Positions 10,029 through 19,945 are shown, counted from the stretch's first letter. The stretch: DNA of 64,000 bases from Roseateles puraquae (GCF_002205845.1 NZ_NISI01000013.1:1-64000); one strand, 5' to 3'. Program-made: numbers and translations. Notes: generated by a model from the letters alone, not told the origin.

Positions 10029-11039
10029 TCACCGGGCGGCCCGGCGAGCGGCCTTGACGCGGTACATCGCCGCGTCGGATTCGCGCAGCGCCTGATCGGC
10101 ATCCAGCGCCTGCGGGTCCAGCGCCACCACGCCGACGCTCGCGCCGCCGTAGCTGATGCAGCGCTCTCCCACCGCATACTGGCCGACCGTGGCGGCTGCC
10201 AGGCGCTCCTGCCACTGCAGCGCGGCCGCGGCGCCGTCGGTTTCAGCCTGGGGGCCAAGCCCGACCACGACGAACTCGTCGCCCCCGGCACGCGCCAGCA
10301 CATCGCCCCCGCGCAACGCCGTGCGCAGGGCGAGCGCCACGCCGCGCAGCAGCGCATCGCCTGCCTCGTGGCCGTATTCGTCGTTGATGGCCTTGAAGCC
10401 GTCCAGATCGAGCGTGCCCACCAGCAGCCAGTGGCTGGCGCGCCGCGCCATCGCCCGCAGTCGTTCCAGCTCCTGCACCAGCGCGCGGCGGTTCAAGAGG
10501 CCGGTCAAGGGGTCGGTCAACGCTTGGGTGAGGAGCTCGGCGTTGGCCTGCTGCAGCTGAGTGACCAGCTGCTCACGCGCGATCTGCTGCTCGATGAGCC
10601 CGGCGAACAGGCGCAACACCTGACTCGCCTCCGGGCTCACCGGCCGGCGTTCGGTGCTCGCCCCACACAGCGTGCCGTACAGCTCCCCTGCCTCGGTGTG
10701 CACGGGTGTGCTGATGTAGGTCTGCAAGCCCAGCTCGCGGGCCGCGCGGTTGTCGGGGAAGTGCGTGGGCACGTCTTCCGAGTAGAGCCGGCCGTCCTCG
10801 ATCGCGCGCTTGCACAGCGCCTCATCCCAGCGGCCACGCGAGCCCTCAGGAATCTGCAACTGGCGCGAGTTGTTCGCGAACACCACCTGCTGCATGCCGG
10901 TGCTGAAGTCCACCGTCGTCAGGTAAGTCGACTCCAGGCCGGTGACGGTCTGCAGCATCTGCAGCAGCGGCCGGGTCAGCTCCTCCAGGGACCGGGCCCG
11001 GGTGACGGAGTCGGAGATTTGCTCAATGACGGCGTCCAT
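10029..11039 (-). CDS. GAF-GGDEF diguanylate cyclase
   Basis: A soluble protein of 336 residues that is predicted to make cyclic di-GMP from GTP. The N-terminal 150 residues form a GAF-like sensor (EELTRPLLQML, STPVHTEAGELYGTLCGAS), followed by a short coiled linker and a GGDEF domain beginning at DPLTGLLNRRAL. The active-site GGDEF (near residue 250) is intact, and the inhibitory I-site RGGD lies five residues before it, so product inhibition is expected. ATG 11039 was preferred to the in-frame TTG 11051; neither has a strong ribosome site. There are no membrane helices. Confidence 0.92.
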   Translation of the reverse strand: MDAVIEQISDSVTRARSLEELTRPLLQMLQTVTGLESTYLTTVDFSTGMQQVVFANNSRQLQIPEGSRGRWDEALCKRAIEDGRLYSEDVPTHFPDNRAARELGLQTYISTPVHTEAGELYGTLCGASTERRPVSPEASQVLRLFAGLIEQQIAREQLVTQLQQANAELLTQALTDPLTGLLNRRALVQELERLRAMARRASHWLLVGTLDLDGFKAINDEYGHEAGDALLRGVALALRTALRGGDVLARAGGDEFVVVGLGPQAETDGAAAALQWQERLAAATVGQYAVGERCISYGGASVGVVALDPQALDADQALRESDAAMYRVKAARRAAR

Positions 11040-11096
11040 GGCGTGCGGCAAGCGGCGACGCCCCGACTGTAGGCAGACCCGCCGCGCTCACGCAAC

Positions 11097-11567
11097 TCAC
11101 GTCACCGGCAGGGCCGTTTCGTACTTCACCTCGCGCAACACCACATTGCTGCGCACGCTGCTCACGCCGGGCAGCTTGAAGATGTGCTGCTGCAGGAAGG
11201 CGTCGTAGGCCTTCATGTCGGCGGCCACGACCTTGATGACGTAGTCGGCCTCGCCGGTGATGGCGTGGCATTCGATGATCTCGCGCTGGGTGGCCACCAG
11301 GCGCTCGAACTGCTCCACCGCGCCCTCGCTGTGCCGCACCAGGCTCACGTTGGCCAGCACGCAGATCGACAGGCCCAGCTTCTCGCGGTCCAGTAGCGCT
11401 ACGTGGCCACGGATCAGGCCGCGTTCTTCCATCTCCTTGACCCGGCGCCACACGGGCGTGGCCGACAGGCCCACCTTCTCCGCGAGCGCCTGGGTCGACA
11501 GCCGCGCATCGGCCTGCAGGGCTTCGAGAATCTCGCGGCTTGCACGATCGAGTTCGTTTGTTTGCAT
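11097..11567 (-). CDS. Lrp/AsnC family transcriptional regulator
   Basis: A 156-residue protein with an N-terminal winged helix-turn-helix (STQALAEKVGLSATPVWRRVKEME) and a C-terminal RAM ligand-binding domain (ECHAITGEADYVIKVVAADM, then the LPGVSSVRSNVVLREVK ending). Such proteins sense amino acids and control their metabolism. It is divergent from the indolepyruvate ferredoxin oxidoreductase gene with 120 bases between starts. This suggests that it regulates this aromatic/branched amino-acid catabolic enzyme and itself. Confidence 0.93.
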   Translation of the reverse strand: MQTNELDRASREILEALQADARLSTQALAEKVGLSATPVWRRVKEMEERGLIRGHVALLDREKLGLSICVLANVSLVRHSEGAVEQFERLVATQREIIECHAITGEADYVIKVVAADMKAYDAFLQQHIFKLPGVSSVRSNVVLREVKYETALPVT

Positions 11568-11592
11568 GATTGCCTCGTTTCGAGAGGAATCA
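11567..11592. promoter_or_regulatory. Candidate Lrp operator in the divergent spacer
   Basis: TGATTGCCTC (11567-11576) and GAGAGGAATCA (11582-11592) form an imperfect dyad. It begins at the first base of the lrp start codon. The position fits autoregulation, and the divergent enzyme gene lies about 95 bases away. Binding is inferred from position and symmetry only. Confidence 0.4.
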
Positions 11593-11687
11593 TCTCACTA
11601 CATACCCCATGAATCGGCATTGAGGCAAGTTTCTCCGCACGGACGGGGGAAGAATCTCTCGCCTTCACACGGCCCGGGAGCCCCGCC

Positions 11688-14600
11688 ATGACCGACACCT
11701 CCGCCCTGCGCGACTACCGCCTCAGCGACAACCTCGCCGCGGAGGGCGGCGCGGTCTTCCTGACCGGCACCCAGGCACTGGTGCGGCTGCTGCTGGCGCA
11801 GAAACGCCTGGACGAACGCGCCGGGCTCAACACCGCCGGCTTCGTGTCGGGCTATCGCGGCTCGCCGCTGGGCATGGTCGACCAGCAGCTGTGGAAGGCC
11901 AAGAAGTTCCTGGATGCGGCCCACATCGAGTTCCTGCCCGCCATCAACGAGGATTTGGCCGCCACGGCCTGCCTGGGCGTGCAGCGCGTCGCGCTGGACC
12001 CGCAGCGCACCGTCGATGGCGTGTTCGCCATGTGGTACGGCAAGGGCCCGGGTGTGGATCGCTCCGGTGACGCACTCAAGCACGGCAATGTGTATGGCAC
12101 CAGCACCCAGGGCGGCGTGCTCGTGGTGTGCGGCGACGACCACGGCTGCGTGTCCAGCAGCACGCCCCATCAGAGCGACCAAGCGCTGCAGGCCTGGAGC
12201 ATGCCGCTGGTGCATCCGGCCAATGTGGCGGAGTACCTGGAGTTCGGCCTGTACGGCTGGGCGCTGTCGCGCTTCAGCGGCGCCTGGGTCGGCTTCAAGG
12301 CGATCTCGGAGGTGGTCGAGAGCGGCATGACGGTGGACCTGGACGCCGTGCCGCTCGACTTCGAGCATGCGGTCGACTACACCGCGCCGACGAACCTGCA
12401 CATCCGCGCGGTCGACCTGCCGTCGCTGGACCTCGAATCGCGCCTGGCCCACAAGCTCGACGCGGTGCGCGCCTTCGCCAAGGTCAACAGCATCGACAAG
12501 CACATCGTCACCAGCCCCGCCGCCACGCTCGGCATCGTGACCGTGGGCAAGGCGCACTACGACTTCATGGAAGTGCTGCGCCGGCTGGACCTGGACCCCA
12601 ACGCCCTCGCCGCCGCCGGCGTGCGCGTCTACAAGGTGGGCCTCGTCTTCCCGCTGGAGCCCACGCGGATCGTCGAGTTCTGCAGCAACCTGACCGACGT
12701 GCTCGTCATCGAGGAAAAGGGCCCGGTGGTGGAGCGCCAGATCAAGGAGCTGCTCTACCACCTGCCCGAGTTCCAGCGCCCGCGCGTGGTGGGCAAGACC
12801 GACGAGCACGGCGCGCCGGTGTTGAGCGCGCTGGGTGAACTGCGCCCGAGCCGCATCATGAACACGGTGGCCGACTGGCTCGCGCGCCTGAACCCCGCAC
12901 TGGACCGCCGCCATCTGGTCGTCGACTTCCTGACACCCTGCCTGCTGAGCAACGCGGCCGACGGCGTGCGCCGCCAGCCCTACTTCTGCTCAGGCTGCCC
13001 GCACAACACCTCCACCAAGCTGCCCGAGGGCTCGCGGGCCCTCGCCGGCATCGGCTGCCATTTCATGGCGAGCTGGATGGAACGGGGCACCTCCGGCCTC
13101 ATCCAGATGGGCGCCGAGGGCGTGGACTGGGCGGCGCACTCGCGGTTCACGAAAGAGAAGCACGTCTTCCAGAACCTGGGCGACGGCACCTACTACCACT
13201 CCGGCTATCTGGCCATCCGCCAGGCCATCGCTGCCCAGGCCAACATCACCTACAAGATCCTCTACAACGACGCGGTCGCGATGACCGGCGGCCAGCCGGT
13301 GGACGGCACCACCAGCGTGCCGCAGATCGCCCGCCAGGTGGAGGCCGAGGGCGTGAAGCGGCTGGTGGTGGTGTCCGATGACATCGGCAAGTACGACGGC
13401 CACCACGGCCTCTTCCCCGCCGGCACCACCTTCCACGACCGAGCCGAGATGGACGCGGTGCAGCGCGAACTGCGCGAGATCGAAGGCGTCACCGTGCTGA
13501 TCTACGACCAGACCTGCGCCGCCGAAAAGCGCCGTCGCCGCAAGAAGGGCGAGTTCGCAGATCCCCCGAAGCGCATCTTCATCAACGAGGCCGTGTGCGA
13601 AGGCTGCGGCGACTGCGGCGTGGCCAGCAACTGCCTGAGCGTGGTGCCGGTCGAGACCGACTGGGGCCGCAAGCGCGCCATCGAGCAGAGCAGCTGCAAC
13701 AAGGACTTCTCCTGCATCAACGGCTTCTGTCCGAGCTTCGTGTCGGTGCACGAGCCGGTGCTCAAGAAGAAGGCAGGCGCCCGCTACACCGCGCAGGACC
13801 TGGCCCGTAAACTCGCGGCCGTCCCGGCGCCGACGCCGTGGAACTGGACGGGTCCGTTCGACATGCTGGTGACCGGCGTCGGCGGCACGGGCGTCGTCAC
13901 GGTCGGCGCATTGGTCAGCATGGCCGCGCACCTCGAAGGCAAGCAGGCCTCGGTGCTCGACTTCATGGGTTTCGCGCAGAAGGGCGGCGCGGTGCTCTCC
14001 TTCGTGCGCGTGGCGCCGACGCTGGACCTGCTCAACCAGGTGCGCATCGACACCCAGCAGGCCGACGTGCTGCTGGCCTGCGACATGGTGGTCGGCGCCT
14101 CGCCCGATGCGCTGGGCACGGTCAAGGCTGGCCGCACGGTCATCCTCGCCAACACGCACGAACTGCCCACCGCCGGCTTCGTGCGCAACCCGGACGCCTC
14201 GCTGCAGGCCGACTCGCTGCTAGCCAAGATGAAGTTCGCGGTGGGTGAGCACGGCGCGCTGGAGACGGTCGATGCGCAGGACATTGCCCAGCGCTTGATG
14301 GGTGACACACTGCCGAGCAACATCATCATGCTGGGTGCCTGCTGGCAGCGTGGCCTGGTGCCCGTGAGTGAGGCCGCGCTGATGCGCGCCATCGAGCTCA
14401 ACGGCGTGGCGGTGGAGGCCAACAAGACGGCCTTCGCCCTGGGCCGGCTCGCGATGGCCGCGCCGGACGCCCTGCAGCGCCTGGCGGGCGACGTCAACGT
14501 GGTGAAGTTCTTCAACTACGACCAGCTGGACGGACCGGACGGCCTGATCGAGCGGCGTGCCCAGTTCCTCACCGCCTACCAGGACGCCGCCTATGCCGAG

Positions 14601-15224
14601 CGCTACCGCGCGCTGGTCGCCCGCGTGCGCACCGCCGAGGCGGCGCTCGGCAAGGGCCAGCGCCTGACACAGGCCGTGGCCCGCTACTACGCCAAGCTGC
14701 TGGCCATCAAGGACGAATACGAAGTGGCACGGCTGTACACCGATGGCCGGTTCGAGCAGGCCATGAAGGACCAGTTCGAGAACTGGCAGTCGCTGTCCTT
14801 CCACCTGGCCCCGCCGCTGCTGTCGCGGCCCGGCCCGGACGGCCGCGCCAAGAAGATCGAGATGGGCTCATGGACCTTTACCGCCTTCAAGTGGCTGGCC
14901 AAGCTCAAGGGCCTGCGCGGCACGGCCCTGGACCTCTTCGGCAAGACCGACGAGCGCCGCATGGAGCGCCAGCTGATCCGCGACTACGAGCAACTGGTCG
15001 ACGAGCTCCTGGCCGCACTGAATGCCGACAACCTCGCCACGGCGGTGGAGCTGGCCCGCATGCCGGAAAAGATCCGCGGCTACGGTCACGTCAAGCATGC
15101 CAACGTGATGGCCGTGCGCCGGCAGTGGCAGCAGTTGCTGGACCGCTTTCACGGCCGCGCGGCAGAACCCGCGGCGCAACCCGTGGCCATGCCGGTGCGC
15201 GTGAAGGGTGTGGCCGAGCTCTGA
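11688..15224 (+). CDS. Indolepyruvate ferredoxin oxidoreductase, fused alpha-beta-gamma form
   Basis: A 1178-residue thiamine-diphosphate enzyme that oxidatively decarboxylates arylpyruvates or other 2-oxoacids to acyl-CoA with ferredoxin-type acceptors. Domain order is an N-terminal pyrimidine-binding domain (about 20-400), a TPP-binding domain (about 420-630, with GIGCHFMASWM and YNDAVAMTGGQP), a cysteine-rich Fe-S segment (CEGCGDCGVASNC, then SCNKDFSCINGFCPS) and a gamma domain (about 720-920, DMLVTGVGGTGVVTVGALV). The C-terminal region is DUF6537-like. The fusion and the length are normal for proteobacterial members. Divergent lrp at 11097-11567 probably regulates it. Confidence 0.93.
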   Translation: MTDTSALRDYRLSDNLAAEGGAVFLTGTQALVRLLLAQKRLDERAGLNTAGFVSGYRGSPLGMVDQQLWKAKKFLDAAHIEFLPAINEDLAATACLGVQRVALDPQRTVDGVFAMWYGKGPGVDRSGDALKHGNVYGTSTQGGVLVVCGDDHGCVSSSTPHQSDQALQAWSMPLVHPANVAEYLEFGLYGWALSRFSGAWVGFKAISEVVESGMTVDLDAVPLDFEHAVDYTAPTNLHIRAVDLPSLDLESRLAHKLDAVRAFAKVNSIDKHIVTSPAATLGIVTVGKAHYDFMEVLRRLDLDPNALAAAGVRVYKVGLVFPLEPTRIVEFCSNLTDVLVIEEKGPVVERQIKELLYHLPEFQRPRVVGKTDEHGAPVLSALGELRPSRIMNTVADWLARLNPALDRRHLVVDFLTPCLLSNAADGVRRQPYFCSGCPHNTSTKLPEGSRALAGIGCHFMASWMERGTSGLIQMGAEGVDWAAHSRFTKEKHVFQNLGDGTYYHSGYLAIRQAIAAQANITYKILYNDAVAMTGGQPVDGTTSVPQIARQVEAEGVKRLVVVSDDIGKYDGHHGLFPAGTTFHDRAEMDAVQRELREIEGVTVLIYDQTCAAEKRRRRKKGEFADPPKRIFINEAVCEGCGDCGVASNCLSVVPVETDWGRKRAIEQSSCNKDFSCINGFCPSFVSVHEPVLKKKAGARYTAQDLARKLAAVPAPTPWNWTGPFDMLVTGVGGTGVVTVGALVSMAAHLEGKQASVLDFMGFAQKGGAVLSFVRVAPTLDLLNQVRIDTQQADVLLACDMVVGASPDALGTVKAGRTVILANTHELPTAGFVRNPDASLQADSLLAKMKFAVGEHGALETVDAQDIAQRLMGDTLPSNIIMLGACWQRGLVPVSEAALMRAIELNGVAVEANKTAFALGRLAMAAPDALQRLAGDVNVVKFFNYDQLDGPDGLIERRAQFLTAYQDAAYAERYRALVARVRTAEAALGKGQRLTQAVARYYAKLLAIKDEYEVARLYTDGRFEQAMKDQFENWQSLSFHLAPPLLSRPGPDGRAKKIEMGSWTFTAFKWLAKLKGLRGTALDLFGKTDERRMERQLIRDYEQLVDELLAALNADNLATAVELARMPEKIRGYGHVKHANVMAVRRQWQQLLDRFHGRAAEPAAQPVAMPVRVKGVAEL

Positions 15225-15240
15225 GTCCCAGGCTCTCGCC

Positions 15241-15786
15241 TCAGACCGGCTCCGCCCAGCCCAGGGCCTGCATGTCCGCCTCGCGGTGGACACGGTCCCC
15301 CAGCAGGATGAAGTCGTCCAGCTGAGGTGGCTTGACCGCGGTACCGGCCAGCATGGCGTGGGCCTGGCCGCGGTGATGGGTCTGGTGCATGAAGAGATGG
15401 GCCAGCACCCGCGCCAACGGCTCGCGCGGGCCGGACTCGATGCCCGCGCCCCGGTCGAAGGCGACGATGCGCTCGTCGTCGGCCGGCGTGAGCGCAGCGC
15501 ACAAAGCGATCAGCTGCTCGTCACTGCGGTCTTGCCGCTCGGCCAACTCGCGCGCCGTTGAGGCCGGCACATAGGCAGCCCAGATGTGGCGCATCTGCGT
15601 ATCGCCCTGCAAGGCGGCGATGTAGTAGTGGTCCACGTTGAGCAGATGGTTCAGCGTCTGCGCCAGGCTCGGGAAGAAGCTGGTGCGCGGTGCGTGGAAA
15701 TCAGCGTCAGAGAGCTGGGCCACCGCCGCCAGCAGGCGACGGTTGGCCAGGCGGTTGGCGCGTGCCTGGATGAGGTGGAGATTCAT
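15241..15786 (-). CDS. DinB-fold protein
   Basis: A 181-residue four-helix-bundle protein of the DinB/YfiT superfamily. Potential metal-ligand histidines fall at the expected places: near residue 48 (TLNHLLNVDHYY) and in the HLFMHQTHHRGQAH segment near residues 131-144. Members are metal-dependent thiol transferases or damage-inducible proteins; the substrate here is unknown. It is convergent with the oxidoreductase gene (16 bases apart) and divergent from the CHASE-PAS-GGDEF gene. Confidence 0.88.
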   Translation of the reverse strand: MNLHLIQARANRLANRRLLAAVAQLSDADFHAPRTSFFPSLAQTLNHLLNVDHYYIAALQGDTQMRHIWAAYVPASTARELAERQDRSDEQLIALCAALTPADDERIVAFDRGAGIESGPREPLARVLAHLFMHQTHHRGQAHAMLAGTAVKPPQLDDFILLGDRVHREADMQALGWAEPV

Positions 15787-15883
15787 GTGCCGATTGTGCG
15801 CAAAGCCGCGGCTTGCGGGGCAGACAGCGGCCGTGCTTCAATGGGCGCGCAGGCCCCCTAACTCCACGCCGAAAGAGACAAGC

Positions 15884-18607
15884 TTGCAGCAGGGTGACGG
15901 CAACGCCGGTCGAGACACGAATGGCAGCATGGCCTGGGTCGCTGCCTCCGTGGTGCTGTCTGTTGGGCTCGCGCTGACGGCGGGCGCGGCCGTGTGGCAG
16001 CAGCGCGGCGCCCTGGCTGAGGCCCGCAGCCAGCAGCAACGCCAGGCCGAGCGCTTGCAGGACGATGTGACGACACGGCTGACGCTGCCGGTCTATGGCC
16101 TCAAGGGCGCGCGCGGCGCGATGGCGGCGCTGGACCACCGCTTTGACGGCCCGGCCTTTGACGCCTACGTGGCCGCACGCGACTTGGGCCGCGAGTTCCC
16201 GGGCGTCCGCGGCTTTGGCTTCATCGAGCGTGTCGCGCGCACGGACTTGCCGGCTTTTGAGGCCGCACACCAGCGCCAGGGCCGACCCGAATTCCGGGTG
16301 CATGGCAGTGGCAGCGACGATCCCCTGTACGTCGTGACGCAAGTGACGCCGTTCTCCCGCAACCTCGCTGCCTGGGGCATCGACACCGGCGCGCACCCGG
16401 TCCGGCGGCAGGCGATCGAGCAGGCCGTCGACACCGGCGACGCCGTCCTGTCGGCGCCAGTCCAGCTGATCCAGGATCCTTTGAAGGGCCCTGGGCTGCT
16501 GCTGTTCGTGCCGGCCTACCGCGAAGGACTGGACCCAGGAACGCCTGCCGCCCGCCGGCAAGCCCTGATGGGCGTGTTCTATGCGCCCCTGGTCGTGAAC
16601 GACATGCTGCGGAACCTGGCCGGGCCGGCCGCACCGCTGCTGGACTTCAAGCTCTGCGCGCGCATGCCCGACGGCAGCCAGCACGCGTTGATGGCCGTGC
16701 AGTCAGGCCGGATGCTGCCGCTCGACGAGGCCGCCAGCTTCAGCCTTGCCGAGGCCGCCACCTTCGACGAACGCCGCTTCAGCGTCGCCGGTCGGGAGTT
16801 CCTGCTGGTGACGGCCCTGACCCCGGAGGCCGCGCGGCGGTTGCTGGGCTTGTCGGGCATGGCGCTGGAGATCGGCGGGGCGCTGTTGAGCTTTCTGCTG
16901 GCGCTGACGGTCTACCTGCTGGCCGCTGGCCGCAGCCGTGCCGAGCGCCTGGCGCGCGACATGACCGCTGACCTCAGCCGCCTGGCCATGGTGGCCAGCC
17001 ACACCACCAATGCCGTCTTCATCACGGACACGGATCGGCGCATCACCTGGGTCAACCCTGGCTTCTCGCGCATCACCGGCTACACCGCCGAGGAGGCGAT
17101 GGGCCGACGCCCGAGCGAGCTGCTGCATTCCGAGCGCACGAATGCCGACACGGTGCATGGCATGCGCGAGGCCATGGCGGTGGGCCTGGGCTGCAAGAGC
17201 GAGTTGCTCAACCGCCGCAAGGACGGCGAGGACTACTGGGTGGATGTGGAAGTCCAGCCCCTGATCGACACGCGCGGGTTGCTGACCGGGTTCATGGTCA
17301 TCGAGTCGGACATCACCGCCCGCAAGGCCCTGCAGGCCCAGGCCGAAGAAGCGCGCGAGAGCCTGCAGGATCTCTACGACAACGCGCCTTGCGCCTACTA
17401 CTCGCTGGACGCCGAAGGGCGCTTCTTGCAGATCAATGCGGTGGGCCTGGCCTGGTTCGGTTGCAGTGCCGCGGAGGCCATCGGTCGCCTGAAGTCCACG
17501 GCGTTCCTGTCACAGGAAGGCCAGGCCGTCTTCGCCGAGGCCTTCCCGCGCTTCAAGCAACAGGGCCATATCGCCGGGCTGGAGTTCGATGTGGTCAGCC
17601 GCCAGGGCGTGCGCCGCCGGGTGAGCCTGTCGGCCACCGCGGTGTACGGCGCTGACGGCGAATTTCTGCGCAGCCGCTCGGTCATGTTTGACATCAGCGA
17701 GACGCACCGCATCCGCCAGCAACTGCATCAGCTCACGCTCGACCAGGAGGCCATGCTGCAGAGCGATCTCGTCGGCATCCTGAAGCTGCACGACCGCCGC
17801 ATCGTCTGGCGAAACCCCGCCGTCGAGCGCATGTTCGGCCACGCGGAGGGCGAGCTGCTCGGGGCGCCGGTGAGGGTGCTGTATGCCGACGACACCAGCT
17901 ACGCCACGCTCGGCGCGCTGGCCTACCCGCAGCTCAAGGCGGGCGGCCGCTTTCGCACCCAACTGCAGATGCGCCGCAAGGACGGTGCGTTGATCTGGGT
18001 GGACCTGTCCGGGGTGGAACTTCCGGGCGCAGCCGGTGGCCGTGACGCCGAGTCGCTGTGGATGATGGTGGACATCACCCAGAGCAAGGCCCACGAGGCG
18101 CGCATGGAGCGCGCCGCGCTGCACGACGCCCTGACCGGCCTGCCCAACCGCCTGCTGCTGGCCGATCGCCTGCGCCAGGCAATTGCCGCCGCCGAGCGCA
18201 ACGGGCTGGTGTTCTCGCTCGCCTACCTCGACCTGAATGGCTTCAAGCAGGTCAATGACAGCCAAGGCCATGACGCGGGCGACGAGGTGCTCAAGGCGGT
18301 GGCTGCGCGGCTGCAGGCCGGGCTGCGGGCCAGCGACACCGTGGCGCGGCTCGGGGGCGACGAGTTCGTGGTGCTGTTGAACCCGCAGCAGCCCGCGCCG
18401 GACGCCGACCTGGTGCTGAACCGGCTGCTCGACGCCTTGGGCGAGCCCATCGTGCTGAGCAACGGCACCACGGTGGGTGTGGGCAGCAGCCTGGGTCTGG
18501 CGCATTTCCCCGCGGATGGCCGCACGCCGGATGCGCTGATGCGCCGCGCCGATGAGGCCATGTTCGCCAACAAGCGTGCTGCCCGCGGCCTGAGAAACCG
18601 GGCCTGA
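15884..18607 (+). CDS. Membrane CHASE-PAS-PAS-PAS-GGDEF diguanylate cyclase
   Basis: About 907 residues. Order: an N-terminal helix (MAWVAASVVLSVGLALTAGA), a periplasmic CHASE domain (EFPGVRGFGFIERV, then NLAAWGIDTGAHPVRRQAI), a second helix (MALEIGGALLSFLLALTVYLL), three PAS/PAC units (TNAVFITDTDRRITWVNPGF; APCAYYSLDAEGRFLQINAV; IVWRNPAVERMFGHAEGELL) and a C-terminal GGDEF domain. GGDEF is intact, with I-site RASD five residues upstream, and there is no EAL domain. The start is uncertain: TTG 15884 has an AGAGA sequence upstream, and in-frame ATG 15929 is the alternative. An extracellular small molecule sensed by CHASE is expected to tune c-di-GMP synthesis. Confidence 0.9.
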   Translation: MQQGDGNAGRDTNGSMAWVAASVVLSVGLALTAGAAVWQQRGALAEARSQQQRQAERLQDDVTTRLTLPVYGLKGARGAMAALDHRFDGPAFDAYVAARDLGREFPGVRGFGFIERVARTDLPAFEAAHQRQGRPEFRVHGSGSDDPLYVVTQVTPFSRNLAAWGIDTGAHPVRRQAIEQAVDTGDAVLSAPVQLIQDPLKGPGLLLFVPAYREGLDPGTPAARRQALMGVFYAPLVVNDMLRNLAGPAAPLLDFKLCARMPDGSQHALMAVQSGRMLPLDEAASFSLAEAATFDERRFSVAGREFLLVTALTPEAARRLLGLSGMALEIGGALLSFLLALTVYLLAAGRSRAERLARDMTADLSRLAMVASHTTNAVFITDTDRRITWVNPGFSRITGYTAEEAMGRRPSELLHSERTNADTVHGMREAMAVGLGCKSELLNRRKDGEDYWVDVEVQPLIDTRGLLTGFMVIESDITARKALQAQAEEARESLQDLYDNAPCAYYSLDAEGRFLQINAVGLAWFGCSAAEAIGRLKSTAFLSQEGQAVFAEAFPRFKQQGHIAGLEFDVVSRQGVRRRVSLSATAVYGADGEFLRSRSVMFDISETHRIRQQLHQLTLDQEAMLQSDLVGILKLHDRRIVWRNPAVERMFGHAEGELLGAPVRVLYADDTSYATLGALAYPQLKAGGRFRTQLQMRRKDGALIWVDLSGVELPGAAGGRDAESLWMMVDITQSKAHEARMERAALHDALTGLPNRLLLADRLRQAIAAAERNGLVFSLAYLDLNGFKQVNDSQGHDAGDEVLKAVAARLQAGLRASDTVARLGGDEFVVLLNPQQPAPDADLVLNRLLDALGEPIVLSNGTTVGVGSSLGLAHFPADGRTPDALMRRADEAMFANKRAARGLRNRA

Positions 18608-18710
18608 AGACCCCGGCGGCTTTACACAGTCGCCCAGGGTGAGTACTAGTTCCCTCGTCACGGATTTCATTGACGTCGCACCCGCGCAAGGCCGGGCATC
18701 ATGCCGCCCC

Positions 18711-19841
18711 ATGCAGACACGTCGCCGCTTCCACCAACTTGCGCTGGCAGGGCTTGCCTTGCCGGCTTCCATGACCGCTCGCGCGCAGGATCGCGGCATC
18801 GTGCTGGGACAGTCCGTGCCACTGACGGGACCGGCCGCGCAACTGGGCCTGCAGATGCAACTCGGCGCCAAGGCCTACTTCGATGCGGTCAATGCGGCCG
18901 GCGGCGTCGGCGGCGTGCCCATCGTGCTTCGCACGCTGGACGACGGCTACGACCCGGCCCGCTGCAAGGCCAACACCGAGAAGTTCATCCGCGACGAGGT
19001 CTTCGCACTGTTCGGTTATGTGGGCACGCCCACCTCGGTGGCGGCGCTGCCGCTGGCCACCGCCGCGCGCCTGCCCTTCATCGCGCCCTTCACCGGTGCG
19101 GAATCGCTGCGCGACCCGTTCAACAAGCTGGTCTTCCACATCCGGGCGTCGTACTACGACGAAACGGAGCTGATCGTGAAGCAGCTCACGCAGCTGGACC
19201 TGAAGAAGATCGCCGTCTTCCACCAGAACGACGCCTACGGCCAGGCCGGCCTCAAGGGCGTGCAGCGTGCGCTGGAAAAGCGCGGCCTGCAGCCGTTGGG
19301 CGTGGCAACGGTCGAGCGCAACAGCGTCGACGTGGCGGCAGCCGTGAAGACGCTGGTGCCGCTGGGCGCGGAAGCCATCGTGCAGATTGGCGCCTACAAG
19401 GGCTGCGCGGCCTTCATCCGCGAGGCCCGCAAGGCCGGGTATGGCGGCCAGTTCTATAACGTCTCCTTCGTGGGCACGCAGGCCCTGGCTGACGAACTGG
19501 GCAAGGACGCGGCCGGCGTGGTCATCTCCCAGGTCATGCCCTCGCCTTTCGGCACCGCCGCCGGCTTGGTCAACGATTACCAGCAGGCGCTGCAGCGCGT
19601 GGACCCGAAGGCCGAGCCCAACTACACGAGCATCGAGGGTTACCTCGCCGCGCGCGTGGTGGTGGACGCCCTGCGCCGCACCGGCGGCAAGCCCTCGCGC
19701 GACGCCTTCATCGCCGCGATGGAAGGCCTGTCGGGCTACGACGCTCGCGGCTACCGGCTCAACTTCTCGCCCACCAAGCATGTGGGCTCCAGCTTCGTCG
19801 AGCTGTCCATGCTGACGGGCGACGGCAAGGTCAGACGCTGA
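18711..19841 (+). CDS. ABC transporter substrate-binding protein, LivK-like
   Basis: A 376-residue periplasmic type I binding protein of the branched-chain amino acid/amide family. The N-terminus carries a twin-arginine export signal (RRRFHQLALAGLALPAS, cleavage after ARAQ). The mature part begins with IVLGQSVPLTGPAAQLG, followed by the usual GGVGGVPIVLRTLDDGYDP and QNDAYGQAGLKGVQRAL blocks. No permease or ATPase gene is adjacent, which is common for orphan receptors of this type in Burkholderiales. ATG 18711 was chosen because it places the signal at the very N-terminus. The ligand is unknown. Confidence 0.9.
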   Translation: MQTRRRFHQLALAGLALPASMTARAQDRGIVLGQSVPLTGPAAQLGLQMQLGAKAYFDAVNAAGGVGGVPIVLRTLDDGYDPARCKANTEKFIRDEVFALFGYVGTPTSVAALPLATAARLPFIAPFTGAESLRDPFNKLVFHIRASYYDETELIVKQLTQLDLKKIAVFHQNDAYGQAGLKGVQRALEKRGLQPLGVATVERNSVDVAAAVKTLVPLGAEAIVQIGAYKGCAAFIREARKAGYGGQFYNVSFVGTQALADELGKDAAGVVISQVMPSPFGTAAGLVNDYQQALQRVDPKAEPNYTSIEGYLAARVVVDALRRTGGKPSRDAFIAAMEGLSGYDARGYRLNFSPTKHVGSSFVELSMLTGDGKVRR

Positions 19842-19945
19842 CGCCGACGGCGCGCCCGGCGTCGACTGCCCCTCAGGCCCGCCCCTGCCCTGCGCAGGTG
19901 GCGGGCCTGATGCATTGGGCAGGGTCGAACGCAGCGCGCCTGTTT

